From Marinobacter sp. (GTDB taxonomy: Bacteria; Pseudomonadota; Gammaproteobacteria; Pseudomonadales; Oleiphilaceae): a DNA stretch of 64,000 bases. Position 1 is the stretch's first letter. Each line of letters opens with the position of its first letter. The notes beneath the pieces are model-generated. The model saw only the letters and a program-made list of their open reading frames with translations. It ran no database searches and was not told where the DNA came from. Positions 7,655-16,938 of the stretch are shown in pieces. A program made the position numbers and the translations under genes. Location of the stretch: assembly GCA_014359475.1 (NCBI GenBank), contig JACIZI010000008.1, forward strand, positions 62,001-126,000, read 5' to 3'.

Positions 7655-8637
7655 AGGTTCTTGTTACCGGCGGTGCCGGCTATATCGGCAGTCATGTGGT
7701 ACGCCAGCTGGGCGAGGCCGGCCATGACATTGTGGTGTTCGATAATCTCTCCACCGGTTATCGCTGGGCGGTCACCTGCGGTGAACTGGTGGTCGGGGAT
7801 CTCGCTGATGAATCGGCATTGGCGGAGCTGTTCGGTGCCCACCGGTTTGATGCGGTGTTGCATTTTGCCGCCAATATTGTGGTGCCGGAATCGGTAGAAA
7901 ACCCCCTCAAGTATTACTCCAATAACACCCGTAACACCCTGAACCTTATCAAGAAAATTGAAGAACACCAGGTGCCGTACATGGTGTTCTCCTCCACCGC
8001 TGCAGTCTATGGCATGCCGGAGGAAACAGTGCTCACCGAGGAGCTGCCTCTCGCACCGATCAACCCCTATGGCGCTTCCAAGATGATGAGCGAGCGGATG
8101 ATCATGGACCTGGCCGCCGCCAGCTCCCTGAACTATGTCATCCTGCGCTATTTCAACGTGGCCGGAGCTAATCCGGACGGACTGCTGGGACAGGCGACGC
8201 CGGAAGCCACCCACCTGATCAAGGTGGCCTGCGAATGTGTCACCGGCAAGCGCGAGGGCATGAGTGTCTTTGGTACGGACTATGACACCCGGGATGGCAC
8301 CTGTATCCGCGACTATATTCACGTGGAGGACCTTGCCAAGGCCCACGTGATGGCGCTCGACTACATGGCCAGGGGTGGTGATTCAAAAGTGCTCAATTGC
8401 GGCTACGGCCGCGGCTTTACGGTTCGCGAAGTGATCGACCGGGTCAAGCATGCCTCGGGCGTGGATTTCCAGGTAACCGAAACCGGCCGCAGGGCAGGGG
8501 ATCCGGCCGCGTTGATGGCCGACAATCAGAAAATTCGCAAAACCCTGGGCTGGGAGCCGGACTACGATGACCTGCAAACCATCGTGGAAACGGCGTTGGC
8601 CTGGGAGAAGATCTGGCAGAAAAAACAGAAAGCCTGA
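7651..8637 (+). CDS. galE: UDP-glucose 4-epimerase GalE
   Basis: A 328-residue short-chain dehydrogenase/reductase. MKVLVTGGAGYIGSHVVRQL contains the GXXGXXG NAD-binding loop. SSTAAVYG and YGASKMM (the catalytic YXXXK) follow at about 120-150, and RYFNVAGANPDG is the GalE-specific segment. It interconverts UDP-glucose and UDP-galactose (or UDP-GlcNAc and UDP-GalNAc) for surface polysaccharides. The start at 7651 is supported by the AAGGAGG ribosome site and by homology; a longer in-frame extension to 7558 is inside tadA. It is followed by ugd, giving a UDP-sugar module. Confidence 0.95.
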   Translation: MKVLVTGGAGYIGSHVVRQLGEAGHDIVVFDNLSTGYRWAVTCGELVVGDLADESALAELFGAHRFDAVLHFAANIVVPESVENPLKYYSNNTRNTLNLIKKIEEHQVPYMVFSSTAAVYGMPEETVLTEELPLAPINPYGASKMMSERMIMDLAAASSLNYVILRYFNVAGANPDGLLGQATPEATHLIKVACECVTGKREGMSVFGTDYDTRDGTCIRDYIHVEDLAKAHVMALDYMARGGDSKVLNCGYGRGFTVREVIDRVKHASGVDFQVTETGRRAGDPAALMADNQKIRKTLGWEPDYDDLQTIVETALAWEKIWQKKQKA

Positions 8638-8682
8638 TCGCACTCAATTCAGTTATTTACCTTTGAAGAACGGAACCTGTTA

Positions 8683-10029
8683 ATGAATATCACGATTTTC
8701 GGGACTGGTTATGTAGGGTTGGTGTCCGGGGCCTGTCTGGCCGATGTAGGGCACCACGTAGTGTGCATGGACGTGGACCAGGGCAAGATCGAGAAACTGA
8801 AGAACGGTATTATCCCGATCTACGAGCCCGGCCTGGAAGACATTGTGAAGCACAATGTCGACGCTGGCCGTCTGTCTTTCACCACCGACACTGAACAGGC
8901 GGTGGCCCATGGCCTGCTGCAGTTCATTGCCGTTGGCACCCCGCCGGACGAAGACGGTTCCGCCGACCTGCAGTACGTCACTGCTGTGGCCCGTTCCATC
9001 GGCCAGCACATGGACGAGTACAAAGTCATCATCGATAAATCCACTGTTCCCGTGGGAACCGGAGACAAGGTGCGGGCAGCGGTTCTTCACGAGCTGGACC
9101 ACCGTGGTGTGGAGCTGGCATTTGATGTGGTGTCCAACCCCGAGTTCCTCAAGGAAGGGGCGGCCGTCAACGACTTTATGAAGCCTGACCGGATCATCGT
9201 CGGCACCGATAGCGAGAAAGCTGAAGAGCTGCTGCGGGAAGCCTATTATCCGTTCAACCGCAACCACGACCGAATGATCTTCATGGACATCCGCTCTGCG
9301 GAGCTGACGAAATACGCAGCCAATTCGTTGCTGGCCACCAAGATCAGCTTCATGAACGAGATTTCCAACCTGGCAGAGCGCCTGGGAGCGGATATCGAAG
9401 CGGTTCGCAAGGGCATAGGCTCCGACCCTCGCATCGGTTACCACTTCATCTATCCGGGCTGTGGTTACGGCGGTTCCTGCTTCCCGAAAGACGTGCAGGC
9501 CCTGGCGCGTACTGCCCACGATTGCGGTTATGAAGCGAAGTTGCTGAACGCGGTAGAGACCGTGAACTACGCCCAGAAGCATGTGCTGTTCGACAAGATC
9601 AGCCATTACTTCAACGGTGACCTGAACGGCAAGACCATCGCCATCTGGGGTCTGTCCTTCAAACCGAACACCGACGACATGCGTGAAGCCCCGTCCCGCA
9701 CGGTGATGGAAGACCTCTGGAAGGCCGGAGCCAAAGTACAGGCCTACGATCCGGAAGCCATGGAAGAAACCCAGCGGATCTATGGCGATCAGGATGGATT
9801 GCTGCTGTGTGGTACCAAGGAACAGGCCATGAAAGGAGCCGATGCTCTGGTAATCTGTACCGAGTGGAAGGAATTCCGCTCCCCGGATTTCGAACAGGTC
9901 AAATCGACCATCCGGGAGCCGGTTATCTTTGATGGCCGGAACCTGTACGAGCCGGAGATGGTTCAGCGTTATGGTCTGGTCTACTACGCCATCGGCCGCG
10001 GCCTGAATCAGTTTCACCGGGCTGACTGA
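8683..10029 (+). CDS. ugd: UDP-glucose 6-dehydrogenase
   Basis: A 448-residue NAD-dependent enzyme that oxidises UDP-glucose twice to UDP-glucuronate. Visible motifs: [20 protein letters not shown] (NAD-binding N-terminal domain), [34 protein letters not shown], and the catalytic cysteine region [16 protein letters not shown] at about 255-270. The C-terminal domain has [16 protein letters not shown]. Its product is the substrate of the UDP-glucuronate 4-epimerase encoded at 40921, so both probably feed an acidic surface polysaccharide. It lies 45 bp after galE. Confidence 0.96.
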   Translation: MNITIFGTGYVGLVSGACLADVGHHVVCMDVDQGKIEKLKNGIIPIYEPGLEDIVKHNVDAGRLSFTTDTEQAVAHGLLQFIAVGTPPDEDGSADLQYVTAVARSIGQHMDEYKVIIDKSTVPVGTGDKVRAAVLHELDHRGVELAFDVVSNPEFLKEGAAVNDFMKPDRIIVGTDSEKAEELLREAYYPFNRNHDRMIFMDIRSAELTKYAANSLLATKISFMNEISNLAERLGADIEAVRKGIGSDPRIGYHFIYPGCGYGGSCFPKDVQALARTAHDCGYEAKLLNAVETVNYAQKHVLFDKISHYFNGDLNGKTIAIWGLSFKPNTDDMREAPSRTVMEDLWKAGAKVQAYDPEAMEETQRIYGDQDGLLLCGTKEQAMKGADALVICTEWKEFRSPDFEQVKSTIREPVIFDGRNLYEPEMVQRYGLVYYAIGRGLNQFHRAD

Positions 10030-10037
10030 GGTTTTCC

Positions 10038-10472
10038 ATGAGTGACACCGGTTTTCAGCTGCACGAGCGCCTGGCGGCGGACACGGTCAGTTTGGGGCAG
10101 GGGCCGCTCAGCGACGTGCTGTTGATGAACGACAGCCACTGGCCCTGGGTGCTGCTGGTGCCCCGGGTGGCGGATGTTCGTGAGTTCTACGAACTGCCGT
10201 TGGCGCAGCAGCAACAGTTGCTGGCGGAGTCTGCCTGCCTTGGGCGGGGAATGATGACCCTGTTCGGAGGCGACAAGCTGAATGTGGCAGCACTGGGTAA
10301 TATGGTGCCCCAGTTGCATCTTCACCATATTGTCCGCTTTGAAGGGGATCCTGCCTGGCCGGGACCGGTCTGGGGCAGGGTGCCCGCCGAACCCTACGGC
10401 GAGGCCGCACTGGCCGAGATATCCGACAAGCTGCAGCCACTGCTGGCAGAAATCAGCCGGCTTGATGGATGA
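10038..10472 (+). CDS. HIT-family nucleotide hydrolase
   Basis: A 144-residue protein with the histidine-triad motif HLHHIVR at about 94-100 (HXHXHXX), the nucleotide-phosphate hydrolysing centre of HIT proteins. LMNDSHWPWVLLVPRVADVREFYEL is the usual substrate-side beta hairpin of the proteobacterial HIT branch. Members act on diadenosine polyphosphates or nucleotide adducts in the cytoplasm; the substrate here is unknown. The start at 10038 is 8 bp after ugd with a GAGG ribosome site, so it is probably co-transcribed. Confidence 0.88.
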   Translation: MSDTGFQLHERLAADTVSLGQGPLSDVLLMNDSHWPWVLLVPRVADVREFYELPLAQQQQLLAESACLGRGMMTLFGGDKLNVAALGNMVPQLHLHHIVRFEGDPAWPGPVWGRVPAEPYGEAALAEISDKLQPLLAEISRLDG

Positions 10473-10506
10473 GGGGCGGAGCAGTTCTCAGCCCGCATTA
10501 AAAAAC

Positions 10507-10534
10507 GGGTCCTTCGGCTGGACTGGAAGGGCCC
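10507..10534 (+). terminator. Probable terminator after the ugd-HIT transcript
   Basis: GGGTCCTTC, a loop of about 10 nt and GAAGGGCCC form a 9-bp stem with one G-T pair. A T-run (TTTTT) begins 12 nt further on rather than directly at the stem, so strength is uncertain. It separates the housekeeping genes from the type VI island that starts at 10602. Confidence 0.5.
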
Positions 10535-10601
10535 ATCCTGATAGATTTTTGCGCGATCAGGAAGTGTAAGCCATTTAAAATCTGCTTCAGGGAAGAAGTG
10601 T

Positions 10602-12749
10602 ATGAGCCAGTCGAATGGACTGAAGTTCACCGCCTTGGTCGGTGACCTGCCCAAAGACCTGTTTGCTGTTGTCAGCTTCAGGCTGACCGAATCCCTCTCC
10701 TCTCTCTTCAAAGGTACGCTGGAACTGGCCAGCACCGACCCGTCCGTCAGTGCCGATGAGGTGCTTGAGCAACCGGTGGAACTGGTTGTGTGGGACCAGG
10801 GCATCCCCTTGCGGCGTTTCCATGGTGTGGTACAGGAATTTGCCCGCAACGACACCGGCCACCGCCGCACCCGGTACCAGCTGATTATCCAGCCCCCGTT
10901 ATGGCGACTGGGCCTGATGCACAACAGCCGCATTTTCCAGACCCAGACCACCGATGCCATCGTGCGCACCCTGCTGGAAGAGCGGGGCATCGTGGATTCC
11001 GTGTTCGACCTGAAACGCAGCCCCGAAGAACGGGAATACTGCGTACAGCACCGGGAAAGCGATCTTGCCTTTATCGAGCGCCTGGCCGCCGAGGAAGGCT
11101 GGCATTACCGCTACAACCACGGTGACGTGGCAGGCGAAGAGCAGCCCGGTCTGATCATCGCCGACCACCACGGCGATGCCCCGGTGTTGGAGCCCGCCAC
11201 CTACAACGCCTTGGCCGGCGGCAGCACCCGCCAGAGCGCGGTGTTGAGCTTCAGATACCAGGAGCGTGTACGGGTTTCTTCCGCCGTACTGAAGGACTAC
11301 ACCTTCAAGAATCCCGCCTACGCCCTGATGCACGAACACAATGCGGCCTCCCACCATCACCGGGAGGATTATCAGCATTATGATTACCCTGGCCGCTACA
11401 AGGCCGATGCCAGCGGAAAACCCTTCACCGAAGCCCGTCTGGATGCCCTGCGCAACGATGCCAACACCGCCGCCGGCACCAGCAACCGGGCCGACGTTGC
11501 CCCCGGTGCCAGACTCCCCCTGGAAGGCCACGACAACCAGAGCTTCAACCGGGAGTGGTTGATTACCGGCGTGATCCACGAAGGCGAGCAGCCCCAGGCC
11601 ATGGAAGAGGAGGGCGGCAGCGGTGCCACCACCTACCACAACACCTTTCAGGCCATTCCCGCCGACAAGACCTGGCGACCGGCCATCCCCAACCGCCCGG
11701 TGATGGACGGCCCTCAGATGGCGATGGTCACTGGCCCCGCAGGTGAGGAAATCCACTGCGACGAGCATGGCCGCGTCAAGGTCCGCTTTCCCTGGGATCG
11801 GCGCCTGCGGCCAGCAGAGGGAGAGAGCAGCAAAAACGATGAAAACAGCAGCGCCTGGCTGCGGGTCAGCCAGGGCTGGGCCGGCGGCCAGTATGGTTTC
11901 ATGGCGCTGCCGAGAATCGGCCACGAAGTGATCGTGTCCTTCCTGGACGGCGACCCGGACCAGCCGATCATCACCGGCCGCACCTGGCACGCGACTAACA
12001 CACCGCCCTATGCGCTGCCGGAACACAAAACCCGCACCACCCTCAAGACCAAAACCCACAAGGGCGAGGGCAGCAACGAACTGCGCTTTGAAGACGAAGC
12101 CGGCGAAGAACAGATCTACGTCCACGCCCAGAAAGACCTGGACCTGCTGACGCAAAACAACCGCACCGAGGTGGTGACCAACGACAGTCACCTGACCGTG
12201 GGCAATAATCGCCACACCCATGTCAAAGCCAACGACGACCTGACCATCGAGGGCGAAAAGAAAGAACAGACCGCCGCCAATCACAGCTTCATCGTCAATG
12301 GCACCCTGCACCTGAGTGCCGGCACCGCCTGGCTCACCGACTCCGGCACCGAACTGCACATCAAGGCCGGCCAGAAAGCCGTCATCGAAGCCGGTGCCGA
12401 AATCACCCTGATGGCCGGCGGCAGTATTGCCAAGATAGATCCTGCGGGTGTCCATCTGATCGGTGCGGCCATCAAGCTGAACGCAGGCGGCGCGCCGGGA
12501 GTGGGGGGTGGCGTTAAGGCCCAGGCTGCTGATATGCCCAGAGTCGTAGCGAAGAATGGTGGGGCGGTTGAGCCGCCGGTGTTGGCGGAGGTGGGAGTCC
12601 GTCAGAACGGGGAGGCGAAGCCGGTGGTAGTGCAGCGCCTCAAGCAGGCAAAACGGGAGCGAGCTGCCTTGGTGGAGCAGTGCCAGGAACGACCCGATGG
12701 AACCTGCCCCCTTAACGACTGCCCATGTGGCAAAAGCCAGCCAGCGTGA
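10602..12749 (+). CDS. vgrG: Type VI secretion tip protein VgrG
   Basis: A 715-residue protein of the VgrG family, the needle tip of the type VI secretion system. The N-terminal gp27-like region has FRLTESLSSLFKGTLEL and the family phrase EREYCVQHRESDLAFIERLA at about 145. The gp5-like OB domain contains GEEIHCDEHGRVKVRFPWDR and WLRVSQGWAGGQYGFMALPR, followed by GHEVIVSFLDGDPDQPIITG. A repetitive beta-helix (DUF2345-like) segment follows. The C-terminus is an alanine- and valine-rich linker ending CPLNDCPCGKSQPA, which probably receives the cargo. No tss core genes are visible, so this is an orphan VgrG. The next gene is its DUF4123 adaptor. Confidence 0.95.
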   Translation: MSQSNGLKFTALVGDLPKDLFAVVSFRLTESLSSLFKGTLELASTDPSVSADEVLEQPVELVVWDQGIPLRRFHGVVQEFARNDTGHRRTRYQLIIQPPLWRLGLMHNSRIFQTQTTDAIVRTLLEERGIVDSVFDLKRSPEEREYCVQHRESDLAFIERLAAEEGWHYRYNHGDVAGEEQPGLIIADHHGDAPVLEPATYNALAGGSTRQSAVLSFRYQERVRVSSAVLKDYTFKNPAYALMHEHNAASHHHREDYQHYDYPGRYKADASGKPFTEARLDALRNDANTAAGTSNRADVAPGARLPLEGHDNQSFNREWLITGVIHEGEQPQAMEEEGGSGATTYHNTFQAIPADKTWRPAIPNRPVMDGPQMAMVTGPAGEEIHCDEHGRVKVRFPWDRRLRPAEGESSKNDENSSAWLRVSQGWAGGQYGFMALPRIGHEVIVSFLDGDPDQPIITGRTWHATNTPPYALPEHKTRTTLKTKTHKGEGSNELRFEDEAGEEQIYVHAQKDLDLLTQNNRTEVVTNDSHLTVGNNRHTHVKANDDLTIEGEKKEQTAANHSFIVNGTLHLSAGTAWLTDSGTELHIKAGQKAVIEAGAEITLMAGGSIAKIDPAGVHLIGAAIKLNAGGAPGVGGGVKAQAADMPRVVAKNGGAVEPPVLAEVGVRQNGEAKPVVVQRLKQAKRERAALVEQCQERPDGTCPLNDCPCGKSQPA

Positions 12750-12768
12750 TAGAGGAGGGGAAAACATC

Positions 12769-13302
12769 ATGAGCGGAGTCGCCCAGGCAGACACCATACG
12801 TTATCTGATCCTCGAGGCGATCAGGGGTGAAACATTGCTTTCAACAATCTACGAGAACGAGTCCCAACCCGTCTGGGCTTATCTCTTCGAGGAAACAGAA
12901 TGGGCACCCTATAAGCATCAGGGACCGGTGATTGTTGAAGCAATGCAGTCAAGCGAACTCTATCGTGCGCTGCTGGCAGGTCTGAAGGGTTCCAGAAAAA
13001 TAACCGGCCTGATTCTGGAATCCGACAAAGGCATGAACAAGGTAGCCGGGTGGGCGCGGGCGCGTCTGACTGTTCGTCTTGATAAAGACCGTACAGCCCT
13101 GCTCAGGTTCTATGATCCGGTCATCTGGCACAAGCTGGAACCCGGTGAAAACGCTAATGACAACCCTATAGGGCGGGCGATCTATTGGCATGGCTCAGCA
13201 GGTGAGGGCCGCTGGATAATAAACGTCCACCCGGATCCATTAACTATGAACGAGATGCCCATACTGGAGCCTGAACAACGGAAGGCACTTGCCCCGGCGT
13301 GA
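12769..13302 (+). CDS. DUF4123 type VI effector adaptor/chaperone
   Basis: A 177-residue protein starting at the ATG at 12769 behind GAGGAGGGG. It shows the DUF4123 pattern: an N-terminal YLILEAIRGETLLSTIYENE, WAYLFEETEWAPYKHQGPVIVEA, and ARARLTVRLDKDRTALLRFYDPVIW. Known members load a specific effector onto the VgrG encoded next to them. Here it stands between vgrG and a large effector-like gene, exactly the usual order, so it is the predicted loader of the protein at 13343. It is cytoplasmic with no signal peptide. Confidence 0.85.
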   Translation: MSGVAQADTIRYLILEAIRGETLLSTIYENESQPVWAYLFEETEWAPYKHQGPVIVEAMQSSELYRALLAGLKGSRKITGLILESDKGMNKVAGWARARLTVRLDKDRTALLRFYDPVIWHKLEPGENANDNPIGRAIYWHGSAGEGRWIINVHPDPLTMNEMPILEPEQRKALAPA

Positions 13303-13342
13303 TAGCCGCAAGGGGTGCAGAATACTGTTATCAAAGGATGAG

Positions 13343-16300
13343 ATGACCCGGATGTCAGAAAAAAACAGCGAGAACCAAACCCGTGGACCGGCCTGCGAAG
13401 GTGAATCCTTCATTATTGAGGTCATTGGCGAGCAGCACCCTGAAGGCCATGAATTCCGAATCTATGACGAGGCGGACCAGCAACAGCAGGCATGGCTGGA
13501 AGATCAGGTTAAAGAAGAAAGACCCGGTGAGAGCGTTCTCCATGTCTGGCCATGGAAAAATCAGCCAGCCCGTAACATCTGGCTTGATATTGAAAGCGAT
13601 GATGGCGATCCGGTCAGGGTTCCCCTTTTCTCGGAGGTAGCCTCTACCCCGCGCCAGATGGATAAGCAATGGAATCGTATCCTGCCGCTGGTGCCCCTGA
13701 CGCTGATCCATGATCCGGAACCTGAGCCGGGGCACCCGAAGGAGCACCTTGTGCCGGTGCGGCCCGGGTTCATTTACGTGTTCCGCAATGGCCGGCTGTG
13801 GCGAGAACTTGAGGTGCAGTACGCCGACTCAGGTGTCATGGAGTTTCTGGATGTTCGTCTGACAGATTATCGTCAAGGCAGAGGGAAAGGTGTCACCAAA
13901 GATCGGCGGCCAGCGGCAGGGAAAGCCCAGCCCGCCATATGGGTTCCGGTCAGTGAAATGGACCGGTCCCTGTTGTCGGAATTCGAGATCGCCTTTTCCG
14001 AGGTACAGTGGTCAGCTCAGCGTATTGCTTACCTCGAAGCATCCGATTCTGCACGAAAGGAGCGATGCCAGTCACTCAAAGGGCCTGAGCCCGTGCCTGA
14101 AGTGGCCTCTCAACCGGAAGACAGGGAAAAACCCGGTCGCCTTATTTCTTTGTTGAAACTTCCGGAAATGAGGCTGCGGGAACCCTATCTGGAGCAAAAC
14201 CTGTCGCGACCATGGAAGAGCGTTTATGATCTTAAGGGTCAATACTCCCGAAACCTATACTCTCAGGCCAAGGAGGAAGCCGAAGCCTTTACAGAAAAGA
14301 AGGAATCCGCCAGTTCCGCCTGGGAAAATGCCGGGTACAGGGATTCGGCCTTGAGGGGGGCACCAGCGGCTCGATTGGCAGCGCTAGAGACCCAGCTAAG
14401 CGGTGAAGAAAGCGAACTCTGGCAAGCACTCCGCGAAACGGGCGATAGCCTGGCAGAATCGAGAGATGCAGGCTACACCGGCGTGATTCTGAAAGATCAC
14501 TTGTTTTGTGTCCGTCACCATGTATCTCAGGCATTGTCTGCCCAATCTTTGATTGAAAATGTGGCGCAGTTGGCTCAAAAATCGGAACACATAGAAAGCG
14601 CCCATCTTGTGCAAACGGTGATTCTGCCCGAGAAGCTGGGCGGAAAGAAAAACCCTTTGAATGAGTTTTCCCGCCACCTTGACACCACCTATTTCGGTCC
14701 GCTTCACATGGCGTTACGGTCCGCTCAACGACGGATTGCCAGGGAAGAGTTGGCCAGGGCTCAGAAACTCGTGTCGGACATTATCAAGTCAACCGAGTAC
14801 CAGTCAGTATTGGCGGACCTGTTCACCCTGAAAAAGGCGGACTATCTCGAAGGGTTTGCTGTTTGCAGCAATATTTTTCAGGTCCTTTGCCAGAACCCGA
14901 ACGATTGGGATGCAGAGTCCGAGCGAGAAGTCGTCAGCGATGATCAGGTACGCGATGCAAATGACCTTTTGCTGAAGATCATTGAAGAGGGAAGTGATCA
15001 GCCGTTACACAAGATGATATTCCCTACCGAGGAGGCGTTGGCATCAAGGAACGAACCTACGACACCTGAAGAGTGCGGTGATGGCCGTTGCCGGCCAAGT
15101 GATTTAAAAGGAATATCTGAATCCTTACCAGAAGTAGATGATTCCCAGTCCCTGACGGTAGTCGCTCTCGCGGCTGTTGCGAAGGACGAAAATAGCTTGG
15201 ATCTGGTGACAGAACTGAAGCGGTGGAGTGCTGTAGTTAATACGGTAGTGAATAATCTGCAGAAATATTCAGAGGCACTTCTGAACAAGTTGAAGTCCCG
15301 CAGTTATTCAATCTCCGGGAAATTCTACGGACCTCTATTGCGCATGGCGAAGGGGCGCGATCCCGACTTGTTTGACACGGTGCAGCTGGTTGCCAGAAAT
15401 GCGGTCCCGCAGAGTTGGTTGATCATTGGGGTTGCTGACCCGGCAATCGGGTTAAAGAATGGATTGACTCAGGCTGATCATGAGTATCGCCATAATGCGA
15501 ATCAACACCAAAGGTTTTATGGCGAGATGTACGATGCGGAGGGTAACATTCTTGCATCAACTGCAAAATCCCGTCTGGAAACGTCCGCCGCAGACCTGGA
15601 TCCGGGGGCATCGCGTCATGCGCGAGAGATGAAGGTTTTTGCAGCGCCTGCAGATTCTGAAGTGATTAAAACCCATAGGAAGCTGAGGTCAACGACAAGC
15701 TGGGAGGAGTTTTTTGATCACGCGAGAATCCCTTATTTGGTCTTTGCGATCGAAACGTTCAACGTACTGAATGAAAGCCGTTTGGTATCTCAGATAGTCA
15801 GTGATAAAGGTAAAGTGCGAGCCGCGGCCGGAATTCTGAGCGCCTATGCAGACCTTACGTTTGCCGGAGCTATTGCCGCTGAAAGGCTCAGCAAAGAACT
15901 AGGCGTTTGGAAAACAGTGCCCGGAGCCTTGAATCACGCTCTACTCAGAACAGAGGGATCGTTGATAGTGCGACTGTTTCCCACATTAAGCAAGGTTCTT
16001 CCTGAAGTAATTACTACTCGTATAGCCGCTGGCATGGCAACTGGTGGTTTCGCTTTACTGGTATCAGTATTAGATCTAGTACACGAAGTAGATACCGCTG
16101 ATTACGACTCTGCTGCGGCGTATGGAGTGTCGATCGTTGGCACGGGAATGACCATGTATGGTGGGCTCTTATTGAGTCAAATCGCAGGGAATGGTGCAGG
16201 CTGGTTAGCCTTGGCTGGCCCTTGGGGCTGGGTTGCCCTGGGTTTGACTTTGGCGGTCGCTGGTGGCGTGGCTGCGATATTCCTCGACGATGGCCCGCTA

Positions 16301-16924
16301 GAGGAGTGGCTGAAACGTGGTCCCTTCGGAGAAGAGAATGACGACGAATTTAAGCATTTAAAGAGTGATCCGGACGAATCATTCTATCGATTGGTCAATC
16401 TGGTTACCCGGCCGCGTGTTGCTGTAAAAAGCGCTCATAACTTCAATGTTAATGCGGCGAAACGAGGCTATGTCTTGTCTGCGGATCAGGATAGAGAGCT
16501 TTCAGATATAAACACGGAAGTGACCATAGAAAATAATCTATGGGGTTTAATGGATGAGGTTTCTTTAAGGTCTGAACTAAGGATCGTTGAAGCATCCCCA
16601 TCGGGGTCAAATTGGGGATTGGGCCCGCGTAAGGTAAGTAGGACGCAAGATGTTAAGGTTTTGGCGGAGGAACCGATCGAGAACGGAAAAAGGTTGTACT
16701 TGGCCCTACCGGAGGCGAACTCTGGTATCTCCACTTCGCGGTTGGAAGTGCGCGCCCAATGGACTTCCGTCTGGGACGGTGCCCACCAATGCCTTAAGCT
16801 CGTTTTTCCTGCACCAAAGCTTGCTGATGTTACTCGATTTGACCCGGCCGTACACGGTGAGCCTGATTTTGAATCAGATAACATGCTCTTCTGGGCCAGC
16901 CAGAAGACTCACGGTATAAGTTAG
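13343..16924 (+). CDS. Large type VI effector, VasX/BTH_I2691-like, predicted membrane-acting
   Basis: A protein of about 1193 residues (start ATG 13343, ribosome site AAAGGATGAG; TTG at 13289 is a poor alternative). The N-terminal part (LVPVRPGFIYVFRNGRLWRE, about 155-175) matches the VasX N-terminal region seen in DUF4123-linked effectors. The middle is long, helical and charged. Towards the C-terminus hydrophobic segments occur (AAGMATGGFALLVSVLDLV; VSIVGTGMTMYGGLLL; GWLALAGPWGWVALGLTLAV) followed by FLDDGPLEEWLKRGPFGEEN, typical for this family. No enzymatic motif is visible, so the likely action is membrane permeabilisation in a target cell. The toxic activity is inferred. Confidence 0.75.
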   Translation: MTRMSEKNSENQTRGPACEGESFIIEVIGEQHPEGHEFRIYDEADQQQQAWLEDQVKEERPGESVLHVWPWKNQPARNIWLDIESDDGDPVRVPLFSEVASTPRQMDKQWNRILPLVPLTLIHDPEPEPGHPKEHLVPVRPGFIYVFRNGRLWRELEVQYADSGVMEFLDVRLTDYRQGRGKGVTKDRRPAAGKAQPAIWVPVSEMDRSLLSEFEIAFSEVQWSAQRIAYLEASDSARKERCQSLKGPEPVPEVASQPEDREKPGRLISLLKLPEMRLREPYLEQNLSRPWKSVYDLKGQYSRNLYSQAKEEAEAFTEKKESASSAWENAGYRDSALRGAPAARLAALETQLSGEESELWQALRETGDSLAESRDAGYTGVILKDHLFCVRHHVSQALSAQSLIENVAQLAQKSEHIESAHLVQTVILPEKLGGKKNPLNEFSRHLDTTYFGPLHMALRSAQRRIAREELARAQKLVSDIIKSTEYQSVLADLFTLKKADYLEGFAVCSNIFQVLCQNPNDWDAESEREVVSDDQVRDANDLLLKIIEEGSDQPLHKMIFPTEEALASRNEPTTPEECGDGRCRPSDLKGISESLPEVDDSQSLTVVALAAVAKDENSLDLVTELKRWSAVVNTVVNNLQKYSEALLNKLKSRSYSISGKFYGPLLRMAKGRDPDLFDTVQLVARNAVPQSWLIIGVADPAIGLKNGLTQADHEYRHNANQHQRFYGEMYDAEGNILASTAKSRLETSAADLDPGASRHAREMKVFAAPADSEVIKTHRKLRSTTSWEEFFDHARIPYLVFAIETFNVLNESRLVSQIVSDKGKVRAAAGILSAYADLTFAGAIAAERLSKELGVWKTVPGALNHALLRTEGSLIVRLFPTLSKVLPEVITTRIAAGMATGGFALLVSVLDLVHEVDTADYDSAAAYGVSIVGTGMTMYGGLLLSQIAGNGAGWLALAGPWGWVALGLTLAVAGGVAAIFLDDGPLEEWLKRGPFGEENDDEFKHLKSDPDESFYRLVNLVTRPRVAVKSAHNFNVNAAKRGYVLSADQDRELSDINTEVTIENNLWGLMDEVSLRSELRIVEASPSGSNWGLGPRKVSRTQDVKVLAEEPIENGKRLYLALPEANSGISTSRLEVRAQWTSVWDGAHQCLKLVFPAPKLADVTRFDPAVHGEPDFESDNMLFWASQKTHGIS

Positions 16925-16938
16925 GTTGGAAGTAAATT

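Noticed and set aside
8680-10017. 445-codon open frame on the minus strand
   Set aside because: Antisense of ugd; composition is a mirror of the real gene and there is no ribosome site.
10899-12797. 632-codon open frame on the minus strand
   Set aside because: It is the antisense of vgrG, with no family features; long antisense frames are common in GC-rich DNA with biased third positions.
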